NCBI GenBank assembly: GCA_002104905.1
Contig: MCFE01000083.1
Coordinates: 114,485-178,484, forward strand
DNA length: 64,000 bases
Direction of reading: 5' to 3'
DNA from: Basidiobolus meristosporus CBS 931.73
Taxonomy: Eukaryota > Basidiobolomycota > Basidiobolomycetes > Basidiobolales > Basidiobolaceae
Part shown: positions 21,534-32,737 of the stretch, in pieces
Position numbering within the stretch: the first letter of the stretch is position 1
How the letters are laid out: every line of letters starts with the position of its first letter
Position numbers and translations under genes: made by a program
Notes under the pieces: model-generated
The model's input: only the letters and a program-made list of their open reading frames with translations
The model's database searches: none
What the model was told of the DNA's origin: nothing

Positions 21534-23033
21534 TTACAACTCGTCGTGTTCGGGGTCTTCCTTCTCCTCAGCAGCTTCTTGCTTAGGAGTGGGCTTGGCG
21601 ACCTCAACCTCAACATCGACCTTGTTGGAGGCGTTCTCCTTCAAGAATTCGACGAAAGATTCCTCGGTTCTGTCACCGTCGTAGTCAACGATTTCCTTAC
21701 CCTTGCCAGCCTTGAAAAGCTTGATGGTGGGGAAGCCTTGGATTTGGAAACCGGCGCTGACTGGGATGTCATTGGCGGTGGCGTCCATCTTGGCGATGAC
21801 GATCTTGTCCTTGTGTTCGCTGTAGGCGGCACCGAGCTTCTCGTAAATAGGAGCAAGCTTCTTGCAGTGTCCGCACCAGGGGGCATAGAATTCAACCAAG
21901 ACATCCTTCTCTTGGTCGAAAACGATCTCCTCGAATTGGTCGGCAACAACAACCTTGACGGCGTCATCGTTCTTCTCGGGGATGGGCTCGGACTTGATGG
22001 ATGGCTCAACCTCACCAGCCAAGAAGCTCTTGACAAAGGCTCCAACGTCAGCGGTGGTGATTTCCTTGGATTGGTCGAAGGGATACTTGGCATAGGTCTC
22101 GGTATCCTGGATGGCAAGTGCGGGCCACTCGGCCTTCAAGTTGAGGGTATCAGCGTGTCCAGCATACTTCTCGGCATCAATGAAGACAAAGTTGACCTTG
22201 CCCTTGTTCTCCTTGGCGACAGGTGCAAGTTGCTTGTGAAGAGCTTCACGCTCGGCGTCGCCGGAGAAGAAGATGTAGGTGAGGGGAAGTCCGGATTCGA
22301 CATAGGTGCCGTAGTTCTCGGGACCGATCTCGTCCAAAAGAGGAACAGAGTTGGTGCGGATGAACTTCTTCAACTCCTCGGCGGTGATCTTTCCTTCGAA
22401 GACATCCTTGCCTTCGTCGAACTTCTTGAAGAGGACGACACCGGACTCCTTGATGTCGAACTTGCTCAAGACTTCGGTGTCAACGGAGGCACCGAAGAGG
22501 AAATCGTCGCGCAATTCCTCGGCAACTTCCTTGAGAGCCTTGTATTCCTCGGACTCGGTCGATGGGAAGAAACCGATGACAACGACGTTGTCAGAGTCCT
22601 TGAAGGTCTCGACGGACTCAAGAGTGACTTCGGAGAGAGCGGGGAGGTTTTGCTTCTTCATGTAGCTAACGATACCGTCCGCCTTACGAGGACCGTTGTA
22701 GTCATTTGGTGAGCCCTCTCTGAAGACCTTCAAGGTAGGATAACCGGTGACCTCGAACTCTTGGCAGAGGTCGGTTTCCTCAGTACAATCGACCTTAGCG
22801 AGCTTGATGTCTTGTTCCTTGAGAGTGGTGGCAGCCTTCTCGTACTCGGGGGCCAAGGCCTTGCAGTGACCGCACCAAGGAGCGAAGAACTCAACAAGCA
22901 TAAGCTTCTCAGGGTCAACCACAGACTTGAAAGTGTCCTTATTGAGGCTTAAAACATCTGAGTCTTCAGCCAGGGCAAGAAGAGGAGCAGATAAGAGAGC
23001 CAAAGCTGTGACGAAAGAACGGAAAGGACGCAT
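21534..23033 (-). CDS. Protein disulfide isomerase (ER lumen)
   Basis: This intronless 499-residue protein forms, breaks and rearranges disulfides in secretory proteins. A cleavable signal peptide covers residues 1-22 (MRPFRSFVTALALLSAPLLALA). Thioredoxin domain a has APWCGHCKA, with the active site CGHC at 54-57. The redox-inactive b and b' domains follow, then domain a' with CGHC at 387-390. An acidic tail ends HDEL, the fungal ER retrieval signal. Architecture a-b-b'-a' and length match canonical PDI. An open frame of 388 codons on the opposite strand (21546-22712) is a codon-bias shadow. A scrambled partial copy lies about 1 kb upstream at 24075-24570. Confidence 0.97.
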   Translation of the reverse strand: MRPFRSFVTALALLSAPLLALAEDSDVLSLNKDTFKSVVDPEKLMLVEFFAPWCGHCKALAPEYEKAATTLKEQDIKLAKVDCTEETDLCQEFEVTGYPTLKVFREGSPNDYNGPRKADGIVSYMKKQNLPALSEVTLESVETFKDSDNVVVIGFFPSTESEEYKALKEVAEELRDDFLFGASVDTEVLSKFDIKESGVVLFKKFDEGKDVFEGKITAEELKKFIRTNSVPLLDEIGPENYGTYVESGLPLTYIFFSGDAEREALHKQLAPVAKENKGKVNFVFIDAEKYAGHADTLNLKAEWPALAIQDTETYAKYPFDQSKEITTADVGAFVKSFLAGEVEPSIKSEPIPEKNDDAVKVVVADQFEEIVFDQEKDVLVEFYAPWCGHCKKLAPIYEKLGAAYSEHKDKIVIAKMDATANDIPVSAGFQIQGFPTIKLFKAGKGKEIVDYDGDRTEESFVEFLKENASNKVDVEVEVAKPTPKQEAAEEKEDPEHDEL

Positions 23034-23982
23034 AATAGTTTGAGCTGCTTGAGAAGTCTGAAGTTACGTTCCCATAGGACGAATATTTAAATAGGCAGGC
23101 GTCGTTCAGATTGGCTATAATGTCGAATATCATCGGTCTGAATGGCACGGCACTTCGAACCAATCACAGCCTACAAACACAGAGAATGTTTATTATCGAG
23201 AGCAATGTCCAGTTGCTATTGGGTAATATTAAGATTCTGCTATGAACGATCCAGAAGGAACTACGTGGATTTCATGTCTGATATGCTCATGAAAAATACC
23301 ATCTCTGACCTGATGTAAATTCTCCTGCATTCACACCAATCTTAGCTTAAGATTATGTTTAATCTACTTGAGTAGCGGCATAAATTGAGGTTAACTGGCG
23401 CAGCTAAACCAATTTTATGCGCAATCGAGTCCCTCATTACTAATACAATATTTGGCAAGGCATATCATGCATTCAATACTATGACACGAAAATAATAGTT
23501 AGTATGCTCTCTCCTTCGTTTCCCTATGAAACTGTCGGAAATACCATAAGTATTCAGGCTGTACCACTATCCATGGGACAATCTCGTAGTAGCAATGATC
23601 CGGGCCCTTTGATTAGTGATGTCATAAGATGGCATAAATAGTAAAATTGGACTACTGCATTGCACTAAACAGGCAAGCGAGGAGTTCCTCTCAGTAACCG
23701 CTAGAATTACACCTATGCTATTCACGATGAAGTGAATTCTCACATACTCCAACACTTCGGGTATGGAAGCAAAGATGGTATGCTGATTTTATTCCAAAGA
23801 TATTGAGCTATATTGAAACAACATAGTGCATCACCATAGCCTCAGTATTCGAAGTACGCTAGAATCTATTCCAACCAGTGATCACTCAATGCTCATTGCG
23901 TTTTACATTTCCATTTATCAAACAACTCCTTCGGCTTCACAAGGGCAGGTATGCGCACTAAGTATATTGTTTCTGAGCACTA
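23034..23982. other. Intergenic upstream of PDI, nothing recognised
   Basis: AT-rich sequence with no supportable gene or repeat. The first 150 bases contain the PDI promoter and leader; TATTTAAATAGG near 23085-23093 on the minus strand is a possible TATA element. Confidence 0.4.
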
Positions 23983-24052
23983 TCATTTTACCAGGGATAT
24001 AGATTAAATAGCCTCGTTGAGATGGGATTGAAGATTTTAACTGTCAATTCAT
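23983..24052. repeat. Direct repeat flanking the PDI pseudogene (left copy)
   Basis: About 70 bases beginning ATTTTACCAGGGA and including AGATTAAATAGCC and GAGATGGGATTGAAGAT. The right copy is at 24699-24770, with roughly four in five bases identical by eye. The two copies bracket the rearranged PDI fragment. Confidence 0.7.
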
Positions 24053-24074
24053 AGATATCAACCAAGACATCCCT

Positions 24075-24570
24075 TAGTTCGGGGTCTTCGTTCTTCTCAG
24101 CAGCTTCTTGCTTAGGAGTGGGCTTGGCGACCTCAACCTCAACATCGACCTTGTTGGAGGCGTTCTCCTTCAAGAATTCGACGAAAGATTCCTCGGTTCT
24201 GTCACCGTCATAGTCAACGATTTCCTTACCCTTGCCAGCCTTGAAAAGCTTGATGGTGGGGAAACCTTGGATTTGGAAACCGGCGCTGACTGGGATGTCA
24301 TTGGCGGTGGCGTCCATCTTGGCGATGACGATCTTGTCCTTGTGTTCGCTGTAGGCGGCACCGAGCTTCTCGTAAATAGGAGCAAGCTTCTTGCAGTGTC
24401 CGCATCAGGGGGCATAGAATTCAACCAAGACATCCTTCTCTTGGTCGAAAACGATCAACCACAGACTTGAAAGTATCCTTATTGAGGCTTATGACGCTAC
24501 TAAAATCGGCAGATACCAGAAGGGGTACATAGAGGAGAGTCAACGCAGAGAGGAAGGGAAGGGGACGCAT
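24075..24570 (-). pseudogene. Rearranged partial copy of protein disulfide isomerase
   Basis: The minus-strand reading starts with a PDI-like signal peptide (MRPLPFLSALTLLYVPLLVS) and the first mature residues SLNKDTFKSVVD. At about 24455 it then jumps into the a' domain, losing domains a, b and b' and shifting frame. The a' part is almost identical to the active gene, but the Trp codon before CGHC is TGA. The copy also loses HDEL, ending at the DPE codons. Just beyond, at 24058-24073, sits a stray 16-base piece of the a' coding region (TCAACCAAGACATCC on the plus strand). The signal-peptide part has diverged much more than the a' part, so the copy is mosaic. It cannot make a functional PDI. 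Confidence 0.85.
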
Positions 24571-24698
24571 TGTCTAACTGAGAAGGATCACGAGTTCGTT
24601 ACTCGCGGATCAAAGTTGAAATGCACATCTCGGTAATTACTTTGAGCCGAACGGTCTATGGTCTAGAATACGTTCACTCCACACGGCTAATAATCGGT

Positions 24699-24770
24699 TT
24701 ATTTTACCAGGGAAGTAGATTAAATAGCCACTTTGAGATGGGATTGAAGATATTAGCCGACAATTCGATG
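24699..24770. repeat. Direct repeat flanking the PDI pseudogene (right copy)
   Basis: Counterpart of 23983-24052, sharing ATTTTACCAGGGA, AGATTAAATAGCC and GAGATGGGATTGAAGAT. Confidence 0.7.
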
Positions 24771-24952
24771 GTGTAATTTGATACATTAATAACAGTCAAT
24801 GCTATGTTGCAAACAGCCTAGCTTCCGCCAAATAAGAAAATATATGCAGAGGGTTGAAGGGGTTCTATTTTTTGAGTGGATCATTTCATGAGAATTCCTC
24901 CACTTTGATGGAAGTATGGAGGACACAAAACTGGTTTCACGAATTTCCTTTC

Positions 24953-26506
24953 TCACAATGCCAACGGCTCCGCCTTGATATCCGCCCCTTCCAACTCTCC
25001 AAGCTCAGCGCGGGGACGTTTCGGCTCCCCGGCCGTTTCCAAAGCCTCGGTTTCGGAACTGCTGAATGCTTCCGAATCAAAATTGCTGTTGGACTCCGAC
25101 TCGACTTCTCCGTGGACTCTCATATGCTGGTGCAGATTATCGCTCCTGGTGAAGCCTTTCCCGCATTCCTCTATGGGGCATAGGTACGGCCTCTCGCCTG
25201 TGTGAGTACGAAGATGTCTCTTCAAGTGCTCGTAACGTTTGAACCGCCTTTTGCACAGACTGAACGTACACGCGTAGTTCTTCAACTCTCCAGTGGACTG
25301 TCTTCGGACTGGCAAAAATGATCGATCATACAGCTTCTCGCTTTGGTACTGATTTGTCATAGGCGCTGCCCAGGTGGCATTCCTTACTAGGGATCTATTT
25401 CGACGCTGTTTATACCCAACCGGCCCTTTGAATGCATTCAGCAGGCTCATGGGCGGCCTGGTGCGGTCTATGTGGTTCCACCTCTGAAAAGCCCCTGGAG
25501 ACATATTGAAATCTGCGGTGTCCAGGACTTGACTGCTTGACTGGGATACATCGTTGTTCATCAGGGACATCGGGTTACTCAAAAGCTTGTTGAGGATTCG
25601 CAGCTCTTGGAAGTCTTCGCTCATAGGATTGTACGTGGGGCAGTAAATCGAATCAAGACTTTCGTGAGACTCGCTCTGCGATTGCCCGGACGCACCCAAC
25701 ATGCTTTGAGGATTATCTTGAAGCGAGAGAGTGAAATCCAAGGTGAATGGGTCGTATGCAGCCGAGCCTGTGGGTTCAATGTAGCCCATCTCATTAGGGG
25801 AAGCTGACCAGAGTGAGCTTGGTACCCAGGCATTGACCGCCGGGCTTATCCCGGTCATGGAAGTTGCATCCTGGTGATATCCTCCGAAGTCAGGGTTAGG
25901 ATCAACCACTGGCGTGGCTGACGGAGTTACCAGTCCGGATCCTGACGAGTCGGAGGAGCCACTGAAAGAATCGCTCATACTGTAGCTCAGATAGTCTGAA
26001 GGAGGGGTGATTGGCACCGTCATGGCGCTTTGAGGGTGAACCGGGATCGTAGTAGGCTCGATCCCCAGTGCTTCTCTCTTCAGATCACGCTCCAAGGCGT
26101 CCATGAAAAGACGATCATGTGGAACAGAGTACCAGAAGAACACCTTTTGCTTCTTCTGGGTACGAATGCAATTGTTCTTGTACAGCATCTCCAAGAATTC
26201 CGACCTAGGCTCCTCCAGCTTTGCATCCGTCCCCGGCTTGAGATTGCGCAGATCACTGAATACTCCCTCCTCGAATTTCTTGACGTTTTTCACGGGACGC
26301 CCGATGGCCTGAAAACGGAACACCAAGCAGCGTACGATGTCGGTGCCAGTAATGTAAAAGAGATCGTTCCACAGGATGCATGAGATGTATTCCCCGTTGG
26401 GAAGCATGAACCTTCTGATGGTGTGACCAGGGTCCCAGTTTGTCGGTGCAGTGGCCAGGAACAGCTGCATCTGCTCCACCTGCTCGGGACTTGCTTGGTC
26501 AGCCAT
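24953..26506 (-). CDS. STE12: Ste12-type transcription factor with C2H2 zinc fingers
   Basis: This intronless 517-residue protein carries the STE DNA-binding domain at about residues 45-150. Landmarks include [38 protein letters not shown] and [26 protein letters not shown]. Two C2H2 fingers lie at about 413-467 ([23 protein letters not shown], then [23 protein letters not shown]). STE plus C-terminal fingers is the form outside budding yeast, where Ste12 acts below MAP kinase cascades in mating, filamentation and host invasion. The middle is Ser/Pro-rich, as expected for an activation region. Very likely a nuclear regulator. The final GGAD-type acidic tail has no known motif. Confidence 0.95.
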   Translation of the reverse strand: MADQASPEQVEQMQLFLATAPTNWDPGHTIRRFMLPNGEYISCILWNDLFYITGTDIVRCLVFRFQAIGRPVKNVKKFEEGVFSDLRNLKPGTDAKLEEPRSEFLEMLYKNNCIRTQKKQKVFFWYSVPHDRLFMDALERDLKREALGIEPTTIPVHPQSAMTVPITPPSDYLSYSMSDSFSGSSDSSGSGLVTPSATPVVDPNPDFGGYHQDATSMTGISPAVNAWVPSSLWSASPNEMGYIEPTGSAAYDPFTLDFTLSLQDNPQSMLGASGQSQSESHESLDSIYCPTYNPMSEDFQELRILNKLLSNPMSLMNNDVSQSSSQVLDTADFNMSPGAFQRWNHIDRTRPPMSLLNAFKGPVGYKQRRNRSLVRNATWAAPMTNQYQSEKLYDRSFLPVRRQSTGELKNYACTFSLCKRRFKRYEHLKRHLRTHTGERPYLCPIEECGKGFTRSDNLHQHMRVHGEVESESNSNFDSEAFSSSETEALETAGEPKRPRAELGELEGADIKAEPLAL

Positions 26507-29442
26507 GTTTCGGGCAATATTCTTGAAATGGTTCAGTACGGAAGGGCGGGGCGAGTTCCCAAAAATATTCCTTGAGATAGATAGGATATGTTGGGGATAG
26601 GATGATATTGCCCAGGAAAAGCAACCCGGATACTTGGATGCAACAGTATTCGCCTTTCAACTAGATTTTTCCCGTTGGCTCGATGCTTGAGCAAGGCAGA
26701 AGCAAAATTTCCAAAGTTTTCCACCCCTCGACCAGCATTTTGACATTTATAGAACGGGGTTGAGAATGGCTTAGTTCCTTCGTTTCAAGTTGTGCTTACA
26801 TGGAATGATCAAACACCGCCCTGGTATTCTCCAGCATAGGGTGGGAATGTATCAGTGATCTCACGCTTAATTTGACAAATGAGGTACAACTTTTTGGCGC
26901 TGTCTGCGATGGATCCCGGCTCTTCCTCTCCTCCAAAGTATGTTGGGCTTGATACCATACTGGCCGAACGCGTTAGATTCTCGACGTCTACTATGGCCGA
27001 CCAAGAGGACAGTTGTGAATACCCACGGCAAGGACGTACTTGCACTCAATCATATGTACACAGCTACCAAGGGTGAATGGGAATCACCAAGATCTCCATA
27101 CGCATTTGCCTCTTTTCTCGTTTCATCGTCAAACATCATCGGGATTGGTGCAGAAAGGAAACAACCACTCCAAATCCCACCGAGGCAATATAGCACTATT
27201 CCCAAACGGAACCCGTATATGCATCACGTGAAGGCCGTTCATGATCTGTGCTCGAGAGAATCGTTGTAAGTTGGCCATGAAACACCGCTCATCCACAATG
27301 CTCACCATGCAATGCAGTATGATACATGCGGATGTCGTTTCAGGATAATTCATTCCAACATTTATTAACCGATCTTTGTTTTACACTAAAGCGGCACTCA
27401 CCAACGAGCTGGCCGAGACAAGAGGATGGATAGTGTGGTGACGTTTACTGGCCGATCAGAGTGGAACATGAATTTCAGTCCTGTGCCATATTGATCTGAA
27501 GAATGCGCGCCATCGTGATGAGGGAGATATCTGGCAATCGGAACGCCCGACTCGAGCATCGTCCCCACATTAGCAGCAGTCACACCAAAGACCCACGGCA
27601 GTATCGGTGGTATGAGGCACTCTTTCCTTTCAAGGTGTGGCAATGATGAAGGTTACACATCAGCGCTGTTCGTACGTATCACTTGATTAATGCTGGTGAA
27701 TGTTTATGGAACGGCAAGCAGCCTAGTGGTCAGGGACGTTGGTATCTTGATGAGGGGTGATGAGGGACGTAAGTAGCATCTCGATGATGAAGGAGGACAT
27801 AATTGGTATGTAGATGATGATATCGGCCAGTGTGATCAATGATAGCAACCGGATCCACAGGACTGATTTTATGCTGTACAAAATGAGAGATTTGATAGGG
27901 GAGAGATTTATACCCTAACCATGTGATGCGTTTAAACCCACGACTTCTGGATAAGCGGATCAGTTAGGAATGCATCAAACTAATTAAGGCCAAGGTTAAA
28001 CTTCGTAGCGGGGAGTATTAGGAGCTGGTTATATTCCGGAAAGCGAGGGAGATAAAATGGCATCTCCAGATTCACGAGCGGATGTAACAACACACGAAGC
28101 CAGATTCACGAGCGGATGTAACAACACACGAAGATGAGAATGGATAGATGTGCTGGTTCTGGGGGAGCCCAGCTCCGCACAAATATGGAGATTAGGGCAC
28201 AGAAAAACCATTTTCCATCAAGTGGTCGGGCTGGGAAATTAGAAGCTGGACCAAGCTGCAAGAACCATTTAGCGTCCCCGTGGCCAAAGTCAAACAATTG
28301 TGGCAACCCATCCGACCGGTCCCATAGGGCTCCAGTATGGAACCAGATCTGATGGGATGAATTATTAAGCAAAATGATGATCCAGCTGGGATGGAATCAT
28401 TCCAAGGACCAAAATGTCAATCACTACCACAAGGCATCCAACCACATTACTAATTCCTCGATACTCCAGAGGCCTAAGAATCGAACCGACTCCATCATGA
28501 CCACGTGCATCCTAATCGGACAAGAACATGGCGAGCTGATTTGTTGAAGACTGGAGTCTCCAAAATAGGTCAGATTCCTTTCGCAATCCTAGCCTGGTTT
28601 TACTCGATTTTCGGCCAGCTCCTCATTGGCCAGCTCTCCCGACCGTCTCGTTATGGTTGCGGAAATCGACGGACAGAACACCAAGTGCCAGAAATTTGAG
28701 CATGAGCCAAAGCAACCCCGTGTAACTCTACAACGACACGGGCTGTGGGTGAACATTTCACGCCGACGTTCTACTACCACCATCACAGCCAACCACCAAC
28801 TTCAAATGGCTCTTTGACCAATCCCTGATGGCAACCCCCTACGGAGACCTCCTTTTAATAGCAAGTGGATAATTGACGTGATACAGCAAGTAGGTGCAGG
28901 CCCAACTCTAAATCGAGAGCACAAGCTTTGGACATCCTCACGGTATATGATTCACCTAGTGAAAGATACGATTTCTTCCTTGGGAACGAATCAAGCTATC
29001 AGTATCTTAATCCGTTCGCAGCACTGTATGATGTGAGTTTGAATCATTGCTATCATCATTATTAATGTGATGTGGTACCAATATCTTATTTGATTGCAGA
29101 TGCCAGTCACAAAGTTAAATCAGGGTCTTCATTGCAACATAAACATTATTGACCCAATGGCTATCCCGAATGGGAATAGGATCTCCCAATCAACTGATCG
29201 AGAATTAACGATATTCGCAATTACTAATGATTCAACTTAAATTGATTATGTGGCCTTTATAGGTGAGCCACACAACATAAGTCAACGGGGCAGCTTTTTG
29301 TAGTCAAAATTTCCATACTTGGCCAGGAAGAAAACTGGCTCGATTTGGTATATCTGAATATCCAGATATACTTCGGCCACCGTGGATTGGCTGAGGTTGC
29401 CGGGACCGCTTCTGATGTGTTGTATGGTGGCACTGGCCGGAA
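26507..29442. other. Long intergenic region, no gene I can support
   Basis: Almost 3 kb. The first 250 bases are the Ste12 promoter and leader. Minus-strand frames at 26809-27045 (including YFGGEEEPGSIADSAKKLYL) and 27398-27643 look mildly coding but are short, lack a visible splice partner and match no family I know; they could be relics. A 34-base perfect tandem duplication lies at 28066-28133. The rest is featureless. Confidence 0.4.
28066..28133. repeat. Two-copy tandem repeat, 34-bp unit
   Basis: The unit starts CCAGATTCACGAGCGGATG and is present twice without a mismatch, which implies a recent slippage or repair duplication in noncoding DNA. Confidence 0.9.
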
Positions 29443-29454
29443 TATATATATAGG
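29443..29454 (+). promoter_or_regulatory. TATA element of the arrestin gene
   Basis: TATATATATAGG, about 47 bases before the ATG at 29501. The short distance implies a very short 5' leader. Confidence 0.6.
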
Positions 29455-29500
29455 TGGCGGTGGCTCTACAATGACTACATACATTGTCCTTTAATTAAGA

Positions 29501-30475
29501 ATGGCTACGCTTGATATTATTCTTCCTTGGGAAGAGGTCACTGTTAACGGCTCCCGCGCAGAATCCAATGGTGGACTTCTCGAGGGAATGGTCCTCCTCA
29601 CAGTTAACAAGCCAACTAAGGTCAATTCCATCACATTGCGTTTCTTGGGTTACCTAGATATGTTTGTCGAGTCCGAGGGGTGGATCAACAGTACCATCGC
29701 ACAACATGATTGGTCCTTTTTCAAAGCTACCGAGAACAAACCTCAGGTGCTGGCTCCTGGTTGTTACAGGTACCCATTCACAATGCAACTCCCCGGAAAC
29801 ACTCCTGAGAGCGTTCACTGCCAAAACGGCATCATCAGCTACGGCTTCGTCGCCACAGTTGAAAGATCCCTATTTTCGTTTAACTTGGTCAAGAAGAAGC
29901 GTATCTGTATAAAGCGCAACCTAATCGGTGGTAAACTGGAGTTGATGGACCCGGTGATTTCTGCTGGCGCAGCCAGGGGAAAGCTAGAGTACTTTTTCAA
30001 CCTTCCTTCCGGGTGCTTCCTTCCTGGTCAGGACATACCGGTCACCCTGCGGATGGTTCCCAACTCCAAGTATTCTCTGGAGTCCATCAACACCTCTCTC
30101 ATAGAGGTCAGGAAGTTCGCCCTTCCCTGCCGCGGGTTCGAGAAGCAGTACGTCTCCGAAATCAGCACCCAGAAGATCACCGATCCTATCTGCAAGCTTG
30201 GCGAATTCAGCCACACCATCGTGTTGCCTACAGATACCCGCACGTTGAATCCAGACTGCCAGACTTCTCAGATCAACATCTTGCATCAAATACAATGCCA
30301 AGTGATCCTGGTTGATCGTAACACCCACAAGCGCGAGCAGCTGAGCATCTCATGGCCAGTTATCATCATCCCCAGCACGCTCAAGGATCCTTTCGAGCCA
30401 CTGCCTATCTACGTTCCCCCACCTCCATACACCATGGGAATGCCGCCCAACTACAATACCTCGATTGTTGCCTAA
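29501..30475 (+). CDS. Arrestin-domain protein with a PY motif (alpha-arrestin/ART-like)
   Basis: This intronless 324-residue protein has an arrestin N-like half (about 1-150; LLEGMVLLTVNKP, ITLRFLGYLDMFVES, YRYPFTMQLPGNTPESV) and an arrestin C-like half (about 160-300; ARGKLEYFFNLPSGCFLPGQDIPV). The tail holds VPPPPYTMGMPPNY. PPPPY is a PY motif bound by the WW domains of Rsp5/NEDD4-type ubiquitin ligases. Alpha-arrestins recruit that ligase to plasma-membrane transporters and so trigger endocytosis when nutrients change. The protein is shorter than most yeast ARTs and keeps essentially only the arrestin core plus the PY tail. CHMP7 follows on the same strand. Confidence 0.85.
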   Translation: MATLDIILPWEEVTVNGSRAESNGGLLEGMVLLTVNKPTKVNSITLRFLGYLDMFVESEGWINSTIAQHDWSFFKATENKPQVLAPGCYRYPFTMQLPGNTPESVHCQNGIISYGFVATVERSLFSFNLVKKKRICIKRNLIGGKLELMDPVISAGAARGKLEYFFNLPSGCFLPGQDIPVTLRMVPNSKYSLESINTSLIEVRKFALPCRGFEKQYVSEISTQKITDPICKLGEFSHTIVLPTDTRTLNPDCQTSQINILHQIQCQVILVDRNTHKREQLSISWPVIIIPSTLKDPFEPLPIYVPPPPYTMGMPPNYNTSIVA

Positions 30476-30918
30476 ATGACAACCACTCATACTTGTACAC
30501 ATCACTATCCTAGAATAGCTACAACCACTCCTCTAATTTGATTGTTAATATAGCCATATCTCTTGATATTTTGTGCCGAAGCACAATTATCAGCTGTATA
30601 CATTATCCTTCTAGATTGTATTAGAGCAATAAATTGCACAATTGAACTTTATGATTAAGCGTGGAGCGTGGAATTTTCTTCAACTTGACTTTATTCCAGG
30701 TCGGATTAAGTTAAGCATATAACCTAGAATTTTCTTGGATGAATCAATCTAGAATCTACGTGTCTTCTGCCCTGTGACTGTTCAGGGTGATTGTTTATTA
30801 GTGGGAAGAAGCGATGAGCCGCCGTCCAATAAAAACTCGTGGTGCCCCCTCCAGCCTGATCAACACGTTTTGGAGGGAACTTTCCCTCTTGATTTCTCCT
30901 GAGCTGGAATAGAACATC
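30476..30918. other. Intergenic between the arrestin and CHMP7 genes
   Basis: Contains AATAAA-type signals near 30627 for the arrestin mRNA and the CHMP7 upstream region. No gene seen. Confidence 0.5.
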
Positions 30919-32614
30919 ATGACCGGTGGCGGAAAGGAATTACAGGCTTACTTGAACAGTCTACCAGAATGGAACTCAGCGTCGCGTATCTCCTCGTTGT
31001 TTTCCGACTTCTCCATGTCGAAGGAGCTCAACCGAGTGGGTTACGAGGCGAACGTAAACTTCTGGAAAAAGGTCCTCGTGGAAAGTTCCAAACGGGGCTT
31101 GCTACCTAGCAGAGATAGAAATACCGGCTATGACGTGCTCTGCTTGAATGTCGATGGCTTGGAAGAGGTATTCAAAAAGAACGGAGATACCCCTATGGGC
31201 CTTGAGGAAGTGGTGGTAGGGTTTGGCTGTTTATTATGATCGCAGCGTAGTTTCTTTTTCAAAACCACCCAAACCTTCTCTAATCCCTTCTTTTTTTATT
31301 GGTGAAGGCTGAGATGAACGATTCAGGAGAGCTAACTCCCATCACAGTCTTCACTGGTGGACAGGATGGTTGGGGATCTTGGTTGGTTGATACCTTGCTG
31401 ACTTCCCCCTTGCTCTGGGGCCTACAAAAGCTTAGTCTCAGCGACAACTCAAAAAGCAAAGGCTCAAAGACCAAATATGTCCTCATGCACCTTCTAAAGG
31501 TACAATTCTTCAAGAATTTCCTGTGTTGACCGCTTCAGCTAAAGTCCCGACCAACTATTTTAGGAAGCAGGGGACAAGGCAAGTCGTTTACAGGCGGAGA
31601 GTTCCACTTTCGGGGTTACGGATTGCCTGATGAGCTTTCAGGAATTTCAAGACAAATTCGAAGGCAACATCTTCGAGGGGGTTCAACTTTCTGAAGACGA
31701 CATCCACGTGCTGATTCGATATTTGGAAAAGAACCGTAAAGCAGTGGCCATACGGTACAAAACCACCGAGAACTCACCGCCACAGCTTCATGATATGGTA
31801 TGATAGCTGGTTGATCTCGCTTACTGACCGCTCACTAATTCCTACTGGCCAGGTCATCAAATTCGTCCACTCGAATAGCCAGAAAGTCCAAATCACCGAA
31901 TCCGACCTTGGCATTGTTCAAATCAAGGAAACCCGAACTGCCATCGAGAAGCAGATCTCAGACATCCAATCCCGTATTTTGCAGCTTACGGAAAAGGCCA
32001 AGGAGTACCTCTCACGCGAACAGAAGACCAGTGCATTGTCTTGTCTACGCCAGCGGAAGCAGTTGAATCAGGTGCTCGAGAAAAGAAGCGCGTCCTTTGA
32101 GACAATGGATAGTATCCTGTTGAAGATCCAAACCGCCGAAAGCGATGCCGAGGTAGAAAAGAGAAGCTATTATGACATACGAGCATATCTTCTAATCCCT
32201 ACATTTCTTCTGCGCTAGATATACAAAGCTTACGACGTGGGGGCAAACACGTTGAAGTCGGTTATGGCATCAACTGGATTAACCGTCGAATCAATCGACG
32301 AAACCATCGACAAGCTTCAGGACGTGATGGCAGACCAAGAAGAGATTGAGCAAGCAATGGTGAGCGGCATGGAGAGTATACAGGGTGCACCTCTTGGCTT
32401 GGGTGAAGAGGAGATGGGCGAGCTAGAATCCGAGTTGGATCTGTTGTTAGAGCAAGAAAACCAAGAACAGGCTCAACAGGTGGTCAACGATTTACCCGAT
32501 GTTCCAGCTGAGCCACTCCCCGAGCAAAAGGCCTCTCCCGTCGATGCGGCAGAGCCAGAGCCAGAGCCAGAGTCAGAGGCATCTCACAAAGAGGCTCTCC
32601 TAGAAGCTAGCTGA
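30919..32614 (+). CDS. CHMP7-like ESCRT protein (Snf7 family)
   Basis: Five exons, 30919-31215, 31308-31499, 31564-31797, 31853-32152 and 32219-32614, all in phase 0, give 472 residues. The donors are GTAGGG, GTACAA, GTATGA and GTAGAA and the acceptors GAAG, TTTAG, CCAG and CTAG. The N-terminal half (about 1-240) is the ESCRT-II-like winged-helix region typical of CHMP7 (SLPEWNSASRISSLFSDF, HVLIRYLEKNRKAVAI). The C-terminal half is a Snf7 core with long helices (IKETRTAIEKQISDIQSRIL, CLRQRKQLNQVLEKRSAS, IDKLQDVMADQEEIEQAM). CHMP7 recruits ESCRT-III to the nuclear envelope and ER for sealing and surveillance. The length is close to human CHMP7. The tail is acidic and Glu/Pro-rich. Confidence 0.88.
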
Positions 32615-32737
32615 GCCTCAATACCTGTAAACAGTGTCAAGTTAGTTCGCACCGATCGCAACCTTAATATGTATAGGACGTAAACAAATGTATCCTTGGG
32701 CTTGGTTTTATTGGGACATATCCAAATAAACAATACT

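Noticed and set aside
21546-22712. 388-codon open frame on the plus strand
   Set aside because: It is antisense to the PDI gene and contains only Leu/Val/Gly-rich complement sequence; strong codon bias in PDI keeps the opposite frame open.
26809-27643. Possible gene on the minus strand upstream of Ste12
   Set aside because: Short frames with some coding look, but no recognisable family, start or splice sites; recorded as intergenic.
28470-28480. GGTTCGAT on the minus strand, resembling a tRNA T-loop
   Set aside because: No matching acceptor, D or anticodon stems could be found around it.
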